Shown here in pieces: positions 51,487 through 59,576 of a DNA stretch of 64,000 nucleotides (the stretch's first letter is position 1; each line of letters begins with the position of its first letter). The position numbers and the translations under genes were made by a program. The stretch comes from Massilia kyonggiensis (GTDB taxonomy: Bacteria; Pseudomonadota; Gammaproteobacteria; Burkholderiales; Burkholderiaceae_D): the NCBI RefSeq assembly GCF_024756235.1, contig NZ_JANUGY010000007.1:248001-312000 (forward strand), given 5' to 3'. The notes under the pieces are model-generated. The model had not been told where the DNA came from, made no database searches, and saw nothing but the letters and a program-made list of their open reading frames with translations.

Positions 51487-51930
51487 TCACGCGGCGCGCG
51501 CCGCCTGCTGCACCCATGCGATGAGGCGGTTTGCATCCATCGCGCCAGCCTGGCGCGCGATCTCGCGGCCGCCCTGGAACAGCGCGATGGTCGGGATGCT
51601 GCGGATGCTGTAGCGCGCCGCAAGATCCTGCGACGCTTCCGTGTCCACTTTCAGCAGCCGCACGTGCGGCTCCAGCCGGCCGGCGGCCTGGGCGTACGCC
51701 GGCGCCATCATGCGGCAGGGACCGCACCAGGCGGCCCAGAAATCGACGAGGACAGGGATATCGTTGCGCCCGACGTGCTTGTCGAAGCGGGCGGACGAGA
51801 CATCGGTCGGCTGGGCCGTGAACAGCGCCTTGGCACATTTGCCGCAGACGGGCTGGTCGGCCAGGCGCTCGCCCGCGACGCGGTTGACGGCGTCGCAGTG
51901 CGGACAGACGATGTGCAGGGACTCGGCCAT
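51487..51930 (-). CDS. trxC: thioredoxin 2
   Basis: This 147-residue cytosolic disulfide reductase has an N-terminal zinc finger with Cys9/Cys12 and Cys29/Cys32, followed by a thioredoxin domain with the active-site WCGPC (Cys69/Cys72). The cis-Pro lies in SIPTIALF. The zinc module identifies TrxC, which is oxidative-stress linked in many species, rather than TrxA. It is divergent from the DUF72 gene. Confidence 0.95.
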   Translation of the reverse strand: MAESLHIVCPHCDAVNRVAGERLADQPVCGKCAKALFTAQPTDVSSARFDKHVGRNDIPVLVDFWAAWCGPCRMMAPAYAQAAGRLEPHVRLLKVDTEASQDLAARYSIRSIPTIALFQGGREIARQAGAMDANRLIAWVQQAARAA

Positions 51931-52042
51931 GGTGTTCCTCCTTCGGTGTTCGTTATTCTAAGCCCGGCGGCGCGTGCGCCGTCCATCATGCCGTTCGACA
52001 TAGAATCGGATGCCGGGCGGATGCCCTCCAACATGGGTCCAG

Positions 52043-52834
52043 ATGAGCGAATTGCAATCCACGGCAGTCAACGTCAATCGGCCCCTGATCGGCTGCGCCG
52101 GCTGGGGCCTCAACAAGGAAGTGGCGGCGGATTTCCCCGTCGAGGGCAGCCACCTCGAACGCTACGCGGCCGTGTTCCCGGCCGTCGAGATCAATTCGTC
52201 GTTCTACCGTCCGCACCAGCCGCAGACGTACGCCCGCTGGGCCGCCAGCGTGCCCGACGCGTTCCGGTTCTCCGTCAAGCTGCCGAAGTCGATCACGCAC
52301 GAGGCGAAGCTGCGCGACGCGGACGAACTGCTCGACCGCTTCTTGCGGGAGGCCGGCGAACTCGGGCCGAAACTGGGCTGCGTGCTCGTCCAGCTGCCCC
52401 CCAGCGGCGCGTTCGATGCGGACGTCGTCGCCGATTTCCTGCCGCGCCTGCGCGTCCGCTTCCCCTGCATGCTGGCTCTGGAAGGCCGCCATCCGACGTG
52501 GTTCGGCGACACGGCGACCGCGCTGCTGCGCGAGCACGGCGTCACGCGCGTGATGGCCGATCCGCCCGCCGGCCAGCCCGGCCCGCACGAGCCGACGACG
52601 GCGTCGACCTACATCCGTCTGCATGGCATGCCGCGCATCTATTATTCGTCGTATTCGCCGGCGTTCCTGCGCGAGGTCGAGCAGAGGATCATCGCGATGG
52701 CGCAGCCGAATGCCGACCTCTGGTGCATCTTCGATAACACGGCCGAGGGCCATTCGGTGCCGAATGCGCTCGAGGTGCTGCGTGGCGTGGACGAATCATG
52801 GTCAGCGCGACATTCCGCTTCTACGGCGAATTGA
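52043..52834 (+). CDS. DUF72 (YecE-like) TIM-barrel protein
   Basis: This 263-residue protein has the DUF72 signatures GCAGWG near the start, FPAVEINSSFYRPHQPQTYARWA, FSVKLPKSITHE and ALEGRHPTWF. The fold is a TIM barrel; the biochemical activity is not established for the family. The start at 52043 is the first ATG fitting the normal beginning. Its last 37 bases overlap the Mut7-C gene in another frame, indicating translational coupling of the two. Confidence 0.92.
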   Translation: MSELQSTAVNVNRPLIGCAGWGLNKEVAADFPVEGSHLERYAAVFPAVEINSSFYRPHQPQTYARWAASVPDAFRFSVKLPKSITHEAKLRDADELLDRFLREAGELGPKLGCVLVQLPPSGAFDADVVADFLPRLRVRFPCMLALEGRHPTWFGDTATALLREHGVTRVMADPPAGQPGPHEPTTASTYIRLHGMPRIYYSSYSPAFLREVEQRIIAMAQPNADLWCIFDNTAEGHSVPNALEVLRGVDESWSARHSASTAN

Positions 52835-53556
52835 ACGATTTTCTCGCGCGCGAGCGGCGCGGACGCTCCTTCGCGACGCCGTGCGCACGCGCCGCCACGA
52901 CCAAGCACATGATCGAGGCGCTCGGCGTGCCGCATACGGAAGTCGAGCTCGTACTCCTGAACGGCGAGCCGCGGGGACTCGACGACATCCTGGAAGAGGG
53001 CGACCGCATCGCCGTGTATCCGCGCTTCACGACCTTGTCCGTGGCCGACGTGGCGCGGCTCGACCAGCGTCCGCCGGGCCGCGTGCGCTTCGTCGCGGAC
53101 GCGCACCTCGGCGGACTCGCACGGCTGTTGAGAATGGCGGGATTCGACACCATCTACCGCAACACGTTGAACGATGCCGAGGTCGAAGCGATCGCGCTCG
53201 ATGAGGCCCGCGCCGTGCTGACACGCGACCGCGCACTGCTCAAGCGCCGCGGCGTCGCTTACGGCTGCTACGTGCGGGCGCTGAAGGCGGAGGACCAGCT
53301 GCGCGAAGTGGTCGAGCGCTTCGGCCTGGCCGAGCGCATGCGCCCGTTCACACTGTGCCTGTCGTGCAATGCGCCGCTGCGGTCCGTCGCGAAGGCCGAT
53401 GTGCTCGACCGGCTGCCGCCGCGCGTGGCCGCGACGCAGGACGAGTTCAGCACGTGCGACTGCTGCCACCGCGTGTTCTGGAAGGGCTCGCACTGGCAGC
53501 GCATGGCGGGCGTATTAAATGATATACACTACTTTCCCGGACGAGCCATCCGTTGA
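52798..53556 (+). CDS. ubiquitin-like/Mut7-C RNase-domain protein
   Basis: This 252-residue protein has an N-terminal ThiS/MoaD-like ubiquitin fold (FRFYGELNDFLARERRG ... DRIAVYPRF, about 1-85) and a Mut7-C domain (about 100-245). The Mut7-C PIN-like nuclease core begins FVADAHLGGLARLLRMAGFDT and includes LTRDRALLKR. A zinc ribbon CLSCN ... CDCC follows. A nuclease acting on RNA is predicted. It overlaps DUF72 by 37 bases and the Cys-rich small gene follows 12 bases later. Confidence 0.9.
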   Translation: MVSATFRFYGELNDFLARERRGRSFATPCARAATTKHMIEALGVPHTEVELVLLNGEPRGLDDILEEGDRIAVYPRFTTLSVADVARLDQRPPGRVRFVADAHLGGLARLLRMAGFDTIYRNTLNDAEVEAIALDEARAVLTRDRALLKRRGVAYGCYVRALKAEDQLREVVERFGLAERMRPFTLCLSCNAPLRSVAKADVLDRLPPRVAATQDEFSTCDCCHRVFWKGSHWQRMAGVLNDIHYFPGRAIR

Positions 53557-53568
53557 CAGCGTGACCCC

Positions 53569-53976
53569 ATGTTGCAACAAGTATCGATACCCATCCGTAC
53601 GGAATGCCCCCCTGGCGCCTGCGTCTGCGAGCGCGAGATCCTGCTCGCCGATCCGGAGGCGGACCTGCGTCCGCTGCGCCTCACGCGCACGGAAGAGCAA
53701 AAGCTGCTCGACCGCATCGACGCCGTCTCCAGCTATGAAGAGCTGAAGCGCCTGCAGGACCGCATCCGCGCCAACCTCGGCGTGGAACTGAGGATCGCGC
53801 CGGGCCCGAACGAGGTGCGCACGTTGCGCGGCATCCTCATCGTGCTGCAGGACCGGCCGGGGCTGTGCAAGAAGGTGCGCCAGTCCGTGCCGGCGGCCGT
53901 GCGCAGGGTGCTGGAGCGCCATCCCGAGATCACGTACGCGATCCTCGATGCGCACGACCTGTTCGGGGCACCGTGA
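53569..53976 (+). CDS. small cysteine-containing protein, function unknown
   Basis: This 135-residue protein starts MLQQVSIPIRTECPPGACVCEREILL. Three cysteines (CPPGACVC) lie near the N-terminus and a fourth far downstream (GLCKK). The rest is a basic helical/alpha-beta domain (EEQKLLDRIDAVSSYEELKRL, VELRIAPGPNEVRTLRG). No signal peptide. The CX4CXC cluster could be a metal or iron-sulfur site. It is last in the DUF72/Mut7-C group and converges on the gene ending at 53978, one base away. Confidence 0.75.
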   Translation: MLQQVSIPIRTECPPGACVCEREILLADPEADLRPLRLTRTEEQKLLDRIDAVSSYEELKRLQDRIRANLGVELRIAPGPNEVRTLRGILIVLQDRPGLCKKVRQSVPAAVRRVLERHPEITYAILDAHDLFGAP

Positions 53977-53977
53977 T

Positions 53978-54733
53978 TTATCTTGCCGCCGCGCGCGCGT
54001 CGATCTCGTTCCCGAGCCGCTCGAGATAGCCGCGCCCATGGATCGCCTCGAGCGCGGCGACCGTCGTGCGGTTGTACTGGTCCCGGTACGCTTCGAACGC
54101 CGGGTCGTACACGTCGCCCGTGACCGCCAGCGTGATGCCGTGGCGCGCGTAGGCGCGGATGCGCCTGACGGTCTCCGGGCCGGGCGGAGGACCCGGCTCG
54201 AGCAGGGTGGGCGTGCCGGTGGCGATGCAGATCCGTGCCGCGTCCGCGCCGTCGAGCGGGCGGCCGTCTTCCCTGGCGATGGGGAGGTCGCCGCATCCTG
54301 GCCGTGCTTTCGCATCGCGGAATTCCGTGAGGCGGACGCACGCGAGGCGGGCATCGAAGGTCGCGGGCAGGTGCGCCCAGCAGCGGGCAGCCTCCGGCCG
54401 CTTGCGCAGACCAAATGCCCCCTTGTCCAGCGCGTCCGCGAGCCGCAGCACGGCGCCGCGGCGTCCGCGCAGGGCCGCCCAGTAGAGATTGTGGATGCCC
54501 TCGAACGGTCGCGCCTTCGCGGCCTGCGCATGCGGACCGAGGAAGAGTTCGGCGAGGCGTTCCTGTTTCGCGCCGTCGCCGCTGTCGTTGTCCGCCCGCC
54601 AGACATTGGCGAGCGTTTCGTAGTCACCCATGCGCAGCAGCCAGCCTTCGTACGCCGGGTCGGCGTGCGCGAACGCCGCGCACGAGAGGCCGATGGCAAA
54701 CGCGCCCGCGAGCAGGCCGGGGCGCCAGGCCAT
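53978..54733 (-). CDS. exported protein of unknown function, last gene of the Amj operon
   Basis: This protein has 251 residues: a signal peptide (MAWRPGLLAGAFAIGLSCAAFAHA), then a Sel1/helical-repeat-like region (EGWLLRMGDYETLANVWRAD, FEGIHNLYWAALRG). A C-terminal domain contains several conserved-looking Asp/Arg residues and two or three cysteines. The start at 54733 overlaps the preceding stop by one base (TGATG). A periplasmic place is predicted. I do not recognise the family. Confidence 0.75.
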   Translation of the reverse strand: MAWRPGLLAGAFAIGLSCAAFAHADPAYEGWLLRMGDYETLANVWRADNDSGDGAKQERLAELFLGPHAQAAKARPFEGIHNLYWAALRGRRGAVLRLADALDKGAFGLRKRPEAARCWAHLPATFDARLACVRLTEFRDAKARPGCGDLPIAREDGRPLDGADAARICIATGTPTLLEPGPPPGPETVRRIRAYARHGITLAVTGDVYDPAFEAYRDQYNRTTVAALEAIHGRGYLERLGNEIDARAAAR

Positions 54734-55080
54734 CAGCTGTCGAAGTCTTCGGCCAGGTTCTTCCATCCCTTGCTTTTCGCGAACGGCGCGAACTCCTCGG
54801 GCGCCTCGAGCACGATGAGGCGGCTTTCCTGCAGCCCCGGATCGCTGTGGCCGAAGTCCGGCCCCTTGTAGCCGACGGCGCGCAGCCGGTCGATGATGGC
54901 CCGCACGAGGACAGTATCCTTGTAGGCGCCGGGCTCGAGCCGGTCCTTGAATTTCACGTACACGTCGATGATTCCGTAGCCCTCGTCGAAAATGCGGATC
55001 GACTTCACGTCGAGGGTACGGCCGTTGCCGTCCTTGGCCTGGAAGGGGCCGGACAGCTCGATGTCGGAATCGGTAGTCAT
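54733..55080 (-). CDS. small cytoplasmic protein of unknown function in the Amj operon
   Basis: This 115-residue protein starts MTTDSDIELSGPFQAKDGNG. It is soluble and has alternating beta-strand and helix-like segments (VKSIRIFDEGYGIIDVYVKF, VLVRAIIDRLRAVGYKG) and a C-terminal KGWKNLAEDF. No known motif is recognised. The ATG overlaps the GNAT gene stop (ATGA) and its stop overlaps the next start, so it is tightly coupled in the operon. Confidence 0.75.
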   Translation of the reverse strand: MTTDSDIELSGPFQAKDGNGRTLDVKSIRIFDEGYGIIDVYVKFKDRLEPGAYKDTVLVRAIIDRLRAVGYKGPDFGHSDPGLQESRLIVLEAPEEFAPFAKSKGWKNLAEDFDS

Positions 55081-55526
55081 GGCGTCAAGGATACCACTGG
55101 ACGCGCCAGTGTGTAGGCGATCTCGGACTCGCTGACGGGCTCGCGCCGCCACCCCTGGGCCGCATAGAAGCGGTCGGCCCGCGTGGCGGCACCGGTCGTC
55201 AGGCGGATGCGCTCGTGGCCCTGTTCGAACAGCCACGCCGCCGCCTTGTCGAGCAATGCCTTGCCGAGTCCCCGTCCTTCCCGGCCCGGCTCGATGAAAA
55301 GCGCCCAGATGGACGCGTTCACATTGTCCGCGTAGCTGAAACCGACGATCTCACCATCCGCTTCCGCGACCCAGCCGCGACCCGACCGGTCGAGGTAGTC
55401 CTCGTACATGGCGACGGTGATCCGCGCGGGATCCCGCAGGACGTTTTCGGTGACGGCAAGCCGGATGCGCGACATGGCGGGGATGTCGGCGTGGGTCGCG
55501 CGTCGGAACTGCCCGTGCCCGGTCAT
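55077..55526 (-). CDS. GNAT-family N-acetyltransferase
   Basis: This 149-residue protein has the GNAT acetyl-CoA loop GREGRGLGKALLDKA and the preceding beta-4 strand SIWALFIEPG. WVAEADGEIVGFSYA forms the substrate side. C-terminal ATRADRFYAAQGWRRE is typical of small-molecule or protein acetyltransferases. The acceptor is unknown. It overlaps amj by four bases (ATGA) upstream and the small gene downstream, so it belongs to the same operon. Confidence 0.9.
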   Translation of the reverse strand: MTGHGQFRRATHADIPAMSRIRLAVTENVLRDPARITVAMYEDYLDRSGRGWVAEADGEIVGFSYADNVNASIWALFIEPGREGRGLGKALLDKAAAWLFEQGHERIRLTTGAATRADRFYAAQGWRREPVSESEIAYTLARPVVSLTP

Positions 55527-56326
55527 ATGACACGGGCCACGGCCGCGATCAGCATCGACGCCGGAACCAGCAGCGCCTGCGCCGCGACGGTACCCGCCAG
55601 CCGGCTGCCGACCAGCCAGACGATGGCCTTCCTGAACTGGCTTTCCGGGAGCTTGCCTTCGACGACGTCGTCCGTCATCCCCGACATGTGCGGGTCGATG
55701 AACACGGCCATCATGATGGTCGCGCCGCCGTTGATGATCGACGAGAGCGTGCTGGAGGTGACGCGGACCGACGGGTCCAGGACGCCGGCGTACAGGGCCG
55801 CGAACACGCCGACGGTCCACAGCGCGGTGGCGGCCACGTTCAGCAGCGTGATCCGGCCCGACACGCCGTGTCCCGACCGGCATCCGGTCATGTTGCGTGC
55901 TGCCGGCATGCTGGCCACGTCCCGCACGTAGGACAGCCCGCCCTTGAAGACGCAGTGCAGGATCAGCTTGGGAATCGAGCGGTGCGCCTGGAAATGCAGT
56001 ACCGCGCGGCAGAACACACGCTGGAACGTCGGGATCAGCAATGCGCCCACCACCGTCGCCAGGCTTGCCGACGCGAGCAGCCAGCGGAAATCGCCGAGTA
56101 GCGACCCGCTGGCGAGCCCGTCGAGGTTGGTCTCCACGCGTTTCGCCAGGAACGGGCCCAGGAACGAATTCGACGTGCGGGACACGAGCACCAGGATGCC
56201 GAACAGGGCCAGCGAGACGGCGATGCGCCGGGTCCGTACGCCGGCGATCCGGACCGAGTACGCGAGCGTTCCGATCAGGTGGATCACGAACGTGAGCAAG
56301 CAGATGAAGAGAAGTTGCGTATCCAA
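55523..56326 (-). CDS. amj: Amj (YdaH)-family alternate lipid II flippase
   Basis: This 267-residue polytopic protein has the family's characteristic start (LLFICLLTFVIHLIGTLAYSVRIAGVRTRRIAVSLALF...SRTSNSFLGP), then further membrane segments and DPHMSG. In Bacillus subtilis Amj moves the peptidoglycan precursor lipid II across the membrane as an alternative to MurJ. It starts at a TTG immediately after the ATPase stop (TAATTG), with GGGGA as ribosome-binding site, and overlaps the GNAT gene by four bases. Position inside an ABC-transporter operon is unusual. Confidence 0.88.
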   Translation of the reverse strand: MDTQLLFICLLTFVIHLIGTLAYSVRIAGVRTRRIAVSLALFGILVLVSRTSNSFLGPFLAKRVETNLDGLASGSLLGDFRWLLASASLATVVGALLIPTFQRVFCRAVLHFQAHRSIPKLILHCVFKGGLSYVRDVASMPAARNMTGCRSGHGVSGRITLLNVAATALWTVGVFAALYAGVLDPSVRVTSSTLSSIINGGATIMMAVFIDPHMSGMTDDVVEGKLPESQFRKAIVWLVGSRLAGTVAAQALLVPASMLIAAVARVI

Positions 56327-56947
56327 TTAATTCCCCGTGAGCGCCTCGAACTCGACCACCGACGCGCCGATCGCGTCGGCGAAAGCCCTGTCGTGCGTGG
56401 ACATGAAGACGACCGATGTATCCCGCTGCGCCGCCAGCAGGTCGACGAGCACGGCGCGCGCATCCGCATCGAGGCCGTTCGACGGTTCGTCGAGCAGCAG
56501 CACGGCGGGCGCGCCGATCCAGGCCGCCGCCAGCATCAGCTTCTTTTGCGTGCCGAGCGACATGGCGCCGCAGCGCGTGTCGAGATGGCGGGTCAGGCCG
56601 AAGCGTTCGACGATATGGCTGACCTTGTCCGAAATGGCGCAGCCCTTGGCCCACGCGACGAACGCCAGCAGTTCGCGGCCCGTCACGAACGGGTACACGG
56701 GGCACTCGTCGGGCGCGTAGGCCAGCCGGGCTTTCGCGGCGGCCGGCTGGGCGCGGAGGGAGTGGCCAGCGATGACGATGTCGCCGCCGTCGGCCTCGTC
56801 CACGCCGGCCAGCACGCGCAGCAGGGTCGATTTGCCGATGCCGTTCGGACCCCGCAACGCATAGGCGCCCGGCGCGAAGCGTCCCGTCCGCTCTTGCAGG
56901 ACGGGCCGGGATCCATACGATTTGCTTACGTTCTCGAAGTGCAGCAT
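56327..56947 (-). CDS. ABC transporter ATP-binding protein
   Basis: This 206-residue single ABC domain has Walker A GPNGIGKST, a variant signature MSLGTQKK, Walker B VLLLDEPSNG and the switch His in STHDR. The size and the preceding KSYG-GRF layout suggest an export-type importer-independent subunit (CcmA-like), as in bacteriocin or small-peptide exporters. It ends exactly where amj begins. The permease is encoded nine bases upstream. Confidence 0.92.
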   Translation of the reverse strand: MLHFENVSKSYGSRPVLQERTGRFAPGAYALRGPNGIGKSTLLRVLAGVDEADGGDIVIAGHSLRAQPAAAKARLAYAPDECPVYPFVTGRELLAFVAWAKGCAISDKVSHIVERFGLTRHLDTRCGAMSLGTQKKLMLAAAWIGAPAVLLLDEPSNGLDADARAVLVDLLAAQRDTSVVFMSTHDRAFADAIGASVVEFEALTGN

Positions 56948-56955
56948 GGTGTCTC

Positions 56956-58092
56956 CTAAAGCAGGCAGGCGAACGTGCCTGCCGTCCAGCCGGCGGCCGC
57001 GACGGTCGTCAGGACGACGGCATGCCGTTCGCTGATCAGTTGCGGCGTACGCAGTGCGCACAGCAGGGCCGCGTTCGAGACCAGCGCCGCCACCGCGTGC
57101 AATGGCGCGGCGCCGGCGATGCATGCGAACGCCGTCAACGCGGCCAGGAACGGCAGGGCGGCCGCCAGCACGGCCGCCAGGTCGTACGGGCGCCACCAGC
57201 CCACGGGCAGCGGCAGCGCGCCCACGTAACCCAAGCTGGCGCGATGCGCGAGATGCAGGCCGCGAAACAGGCCGCTGAACGCCAGCGCGATGGCGCCCTC
57301 GGCCAGCAGGACGGTGGGAAAGCTGCGCGCATCCCGCTCGAACAGCGTCACGAGGCCGACGGCCGCCGCCGCGATGGCCGCGGCGGTCAGGCATTTGGCG
57401 AGCAGTTCGCCGCGGCGCTCGCGGCACATGACGGCGAGCGACATCCCGAGTGCGGCGCCACGGCGCACTTCCAGGGCCAGCGGGCCGGCGCGGCGCGCGT
57501 GCGGGCGTCGTGCATGCCGCTGCGCGCGCGGCCGCGGTGCCAGGACCAGCGCGAGCGCCGCCGCCGCGCCCACGATCAGGTTCGCCGCGAGATCCAGGCG
57601 CGTGCCGAAGCATGCGCCGGCCAGCAAGGCGCCGGCCGCCACGCCGGCCCACGCGCCGGCCCGCCGTTCCAGCACGCCCCGTTGCGCGACGAGGGCCAGC
57701 AGCGCGAGGTCGCACAGCAGCACGGCGTGGGCCGCGGGGGCACCGCGGCCGGCCGTCAACCCCAGCGCGCATGCGGTGACGAGCAGCAGCGGCGAATCGG
57801 CCAGCAGCAGCACGGCCAGGTCGGCGTTGCGGCGCTGGCGCGGGGTGAACGGCAGCGATCCGGCGAATGCCATGAACGGCCCGCCCGCGACCTGTTCGCG
57901 CTGCATGGCGACCCAGGCTGCCGCCAGGGCCTGCAGGGCGAGCAGATAGCCGATGCGCCACGCGGCCCCGTGGCCGGGGGCGAGCAGGGTCAGCAGGGGG
58001 CGGGCGTAGGTATCGAGGTTGCCGAACGCGGACGCGTTGGCCGAGGCCAGCACGCCGGTGGCCAGCAGGATGGCCTGCCAGCGGCGCAGCAA
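56956..58092 (-). CDS. ABC-2-like polytopic membrane protein (permease)
   Basis: The protein is at least 378 residues with ten or more membrane segments, no recognised family motif, and Ala/Leu-rich composition. It lies directly upstream of the ATPase gene with nine bases between them, so it is the likely membrane partner. The start is uncertain. The TTG at 58092 has no ribosome-binding site, while a strong AGGAGA (complement of 58158-58163) stands five bases before an in-frame ATC at 58152 that would add 20 residues. No other start codon fits that site. Confidence 0.72.
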   Translation of the reverse strand: MLRRWQAILLATGVLASANASAFGNLDTYARPLLTLLAPGHGAAWRIGYLLALQALAAAWVAMQREQVAGGPFMAFAGSLPFTPRQRRNADLAVLLLADSPLLLVTACALGLTAGRGAPAAHAVLLCDLALLALVAQRGVLERRAGAWAGVAAGALLAGACFGTRLDLAANLIVGAAAALALVLAPRPRAQRHARRPHARRAGPLALEVRRGAALGMSLAVMCRERRGELLAKCLTAAAIAAAAVGLVTLFERDARSFPTVLLAEGAIALAFSGLFRGLHLAHRASLGYVGALPLPVGWWRPYDLAAVLAAALPFLAALTAFACIAGAAPLHAVAALVSNAALLCALRTPQLISERHAVVLTTVAAAGWTAGTFACLL

Positions 58093-58218
58093 GAGTCGCG
58101 CCGTGCTGACGGCATACCAGCGCAGGCGCAGGCGGAGGAGCGGTGAGCGGATGGCGTTCTCCTGGGTCGGGTCGCAGGATTATGAACGCCTTTTTGTCGA
58201 TAAAGCAATACTTCCGAC

Positions 58219-59367
58219 TTAATCCTGGCTTAGCAGGGACGACACGTACAGCAGCAACCTGTCTTCCGCGCGCGCGAGCAGCAGGCCGGTCAATTCCTCG
58301 ACGCGGCGCAGCCGGTAATCCAGCGTGTTCCGGTGGATGTGCAGGGCGGCGGCCGTGGCGGCCGCGCTTTCGTCGTGGGCGAACCAGGCGTCCAGCGTGC
58401 GTCTCAGGGTCGCGCCGCTGCGGTCGCGGGCGAGGCGCGCCACCGGCAGGCGCAGCTGCGCCGCCTGCCAGCCGGCGTCCAGGCCCGACAGCAGGACCGG
58501 CAGCGCGAGGTCGTAATGGCTCCATTCGGTCCGGTCCGGGTTGCGCCGGCGGCCGATGCGCGCGGCCGTGCGTGCGCTCTGCCAGGACACGGCTGCGGCC
58601 TCGACGCCGCGCGCGGCCAGCCCCATCGTCAGGGTGAAGGGCAGGGCACACAGGTCCTGCACCAGCGCGGTCAGCGCCGCCTGGCGCCGCCGCGCCGCCG
58701 TTTCGACCGGGAGCGCATCGGGTTCGAACGCATCCAGCATCACCATGTCGTACGGGCCGGTGGTCGCGGACAGCAGCGCCGGCTGGCGCGCCAGCAGGGC
58801 CAGCTGCAGGCGCTGGAGCTCGCTGATGGTCCGTTCGGCGTCGACGGCATCGGCGCGCAGTTCGAGGAGAAAGACCGCCTGCACCCGGCCGAAGTCCAGG
58901 CCGAGGCGCCGCGCCCAGGCGTCGAGCTCGGGCCGCCCGCCGGCATCGCTGCGGATCAGGTTCAGCACGAACGCTTCGCGATAGCGGCTGTCACGTTGCA
59001 GTTCGCCGGCCAGGCTGGCCTGCTCCAGGATCATCTCGGCCGTGAGGCGCACCAGTTCGCCGAACTGGCGGACGGCGTCCGGTTCCCCGCTCAGGCCGAC
59101 GGCGCCGCACATCTGGCCGCCCACGACGAGCGGCAGGTTGATGCCGGGGCGCGCGCCGTGCATGCGCGGCGCGGACGCCGCGTCCACCTCGACCGTCGCA
59201 CGCCGCGCCAGCGCGAGCAGGGCGCCGTCGTGCAGCTCCCCGACCCGGGCGGCGTCGCCGCTGGCCAGGATCACGCCGCGCGCATCCATTACGTTGACGT
59301 TGAACGGGATGATGCGCATGGTGCGGTTGACGATGTCCTGGGCGAGGCGGGCGCTGAGTTCGAGCAT
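58219..59367 (-). CDS. cdaR: sugar-diacid utilisation regulator CdaR
   Basis: This 382-residue transcription factor has an N-terminal diacid-recognition domain (MLELSARLAQDIVNRTMRIIPFNVNVMDARGVILASG), a middle GGDEF-like region (about 140-260), and a C-terminal PucR-type HTH (ESAAATAAALHIHRNTLDYRLRRVEELTG). CdaR activates genes for galactarate, glucarate and glycerate use. It is divergent from the MFS permease and glycerate kinase genes, its likely targets. The start at 59367 is the normal beginning of the family; the longer frame is not. Confidence 0.93.
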   Translation of the reverse strand: MLELSARLAQDIVNRTMRIIPFNVNVMDARGVILASGDAARVGELHDGALLALARRATVEVDAASAPRMHGARPGINLPLVVGGQMCGAVGLSGEPDAVRQFGELVRLTAEMILEQASLAGELQRDSRYREAFVLNLIRSDAGGRPELDAWARRLGLDFGRVQAVFLLELRADAVDAERTISELQRLQLALLARQPALLSATTGPYDMVMLDAFEPDALPVETAARRRQAALTALVQDLCALPFTLTMGLAARGVEAAAVSWQSARTAARIGRRRNPDRTEWSHYDLALPVLLSGLDAGWQAAQLRLPVARLARDRSGATLRRTLDAWFAHDESAAATAAALHIHRNTLDYRLRRVEELTGLLLARAEDRLLLYVSSLLSQD

Positions 59368-59514
59368 GTGGCCACTGTAGCCGATCGCGACAACTGTGCC
59401 AAGCGCCAATGTCTGGCATGATAATCTTGTACTTGAATGAACAATTTTGTGAAAATGCCCAATCAACGCCCTTAAAATGCCTGCATGTCTCGTGCCGCCC
59501 GCCGAGGAATTGCG

Positions 59515-59530
59515 ATGACGCTTTCGTCAT
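59515..59530. promoter_or_regulatory. inverted repeat between cdaR and the MFS gene
   Basis: ATGACG-CTTT-CGTCAT has perfect six-base arms, 47 bases before the MFS start. It is a candidate CdaR operator or leader hairpin. Confidence 0.4.
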
Positions 59531-59576
59531 AATGCTGTCAGCCGCCTCACTGATGGCGGACATCACGGAGACACAT

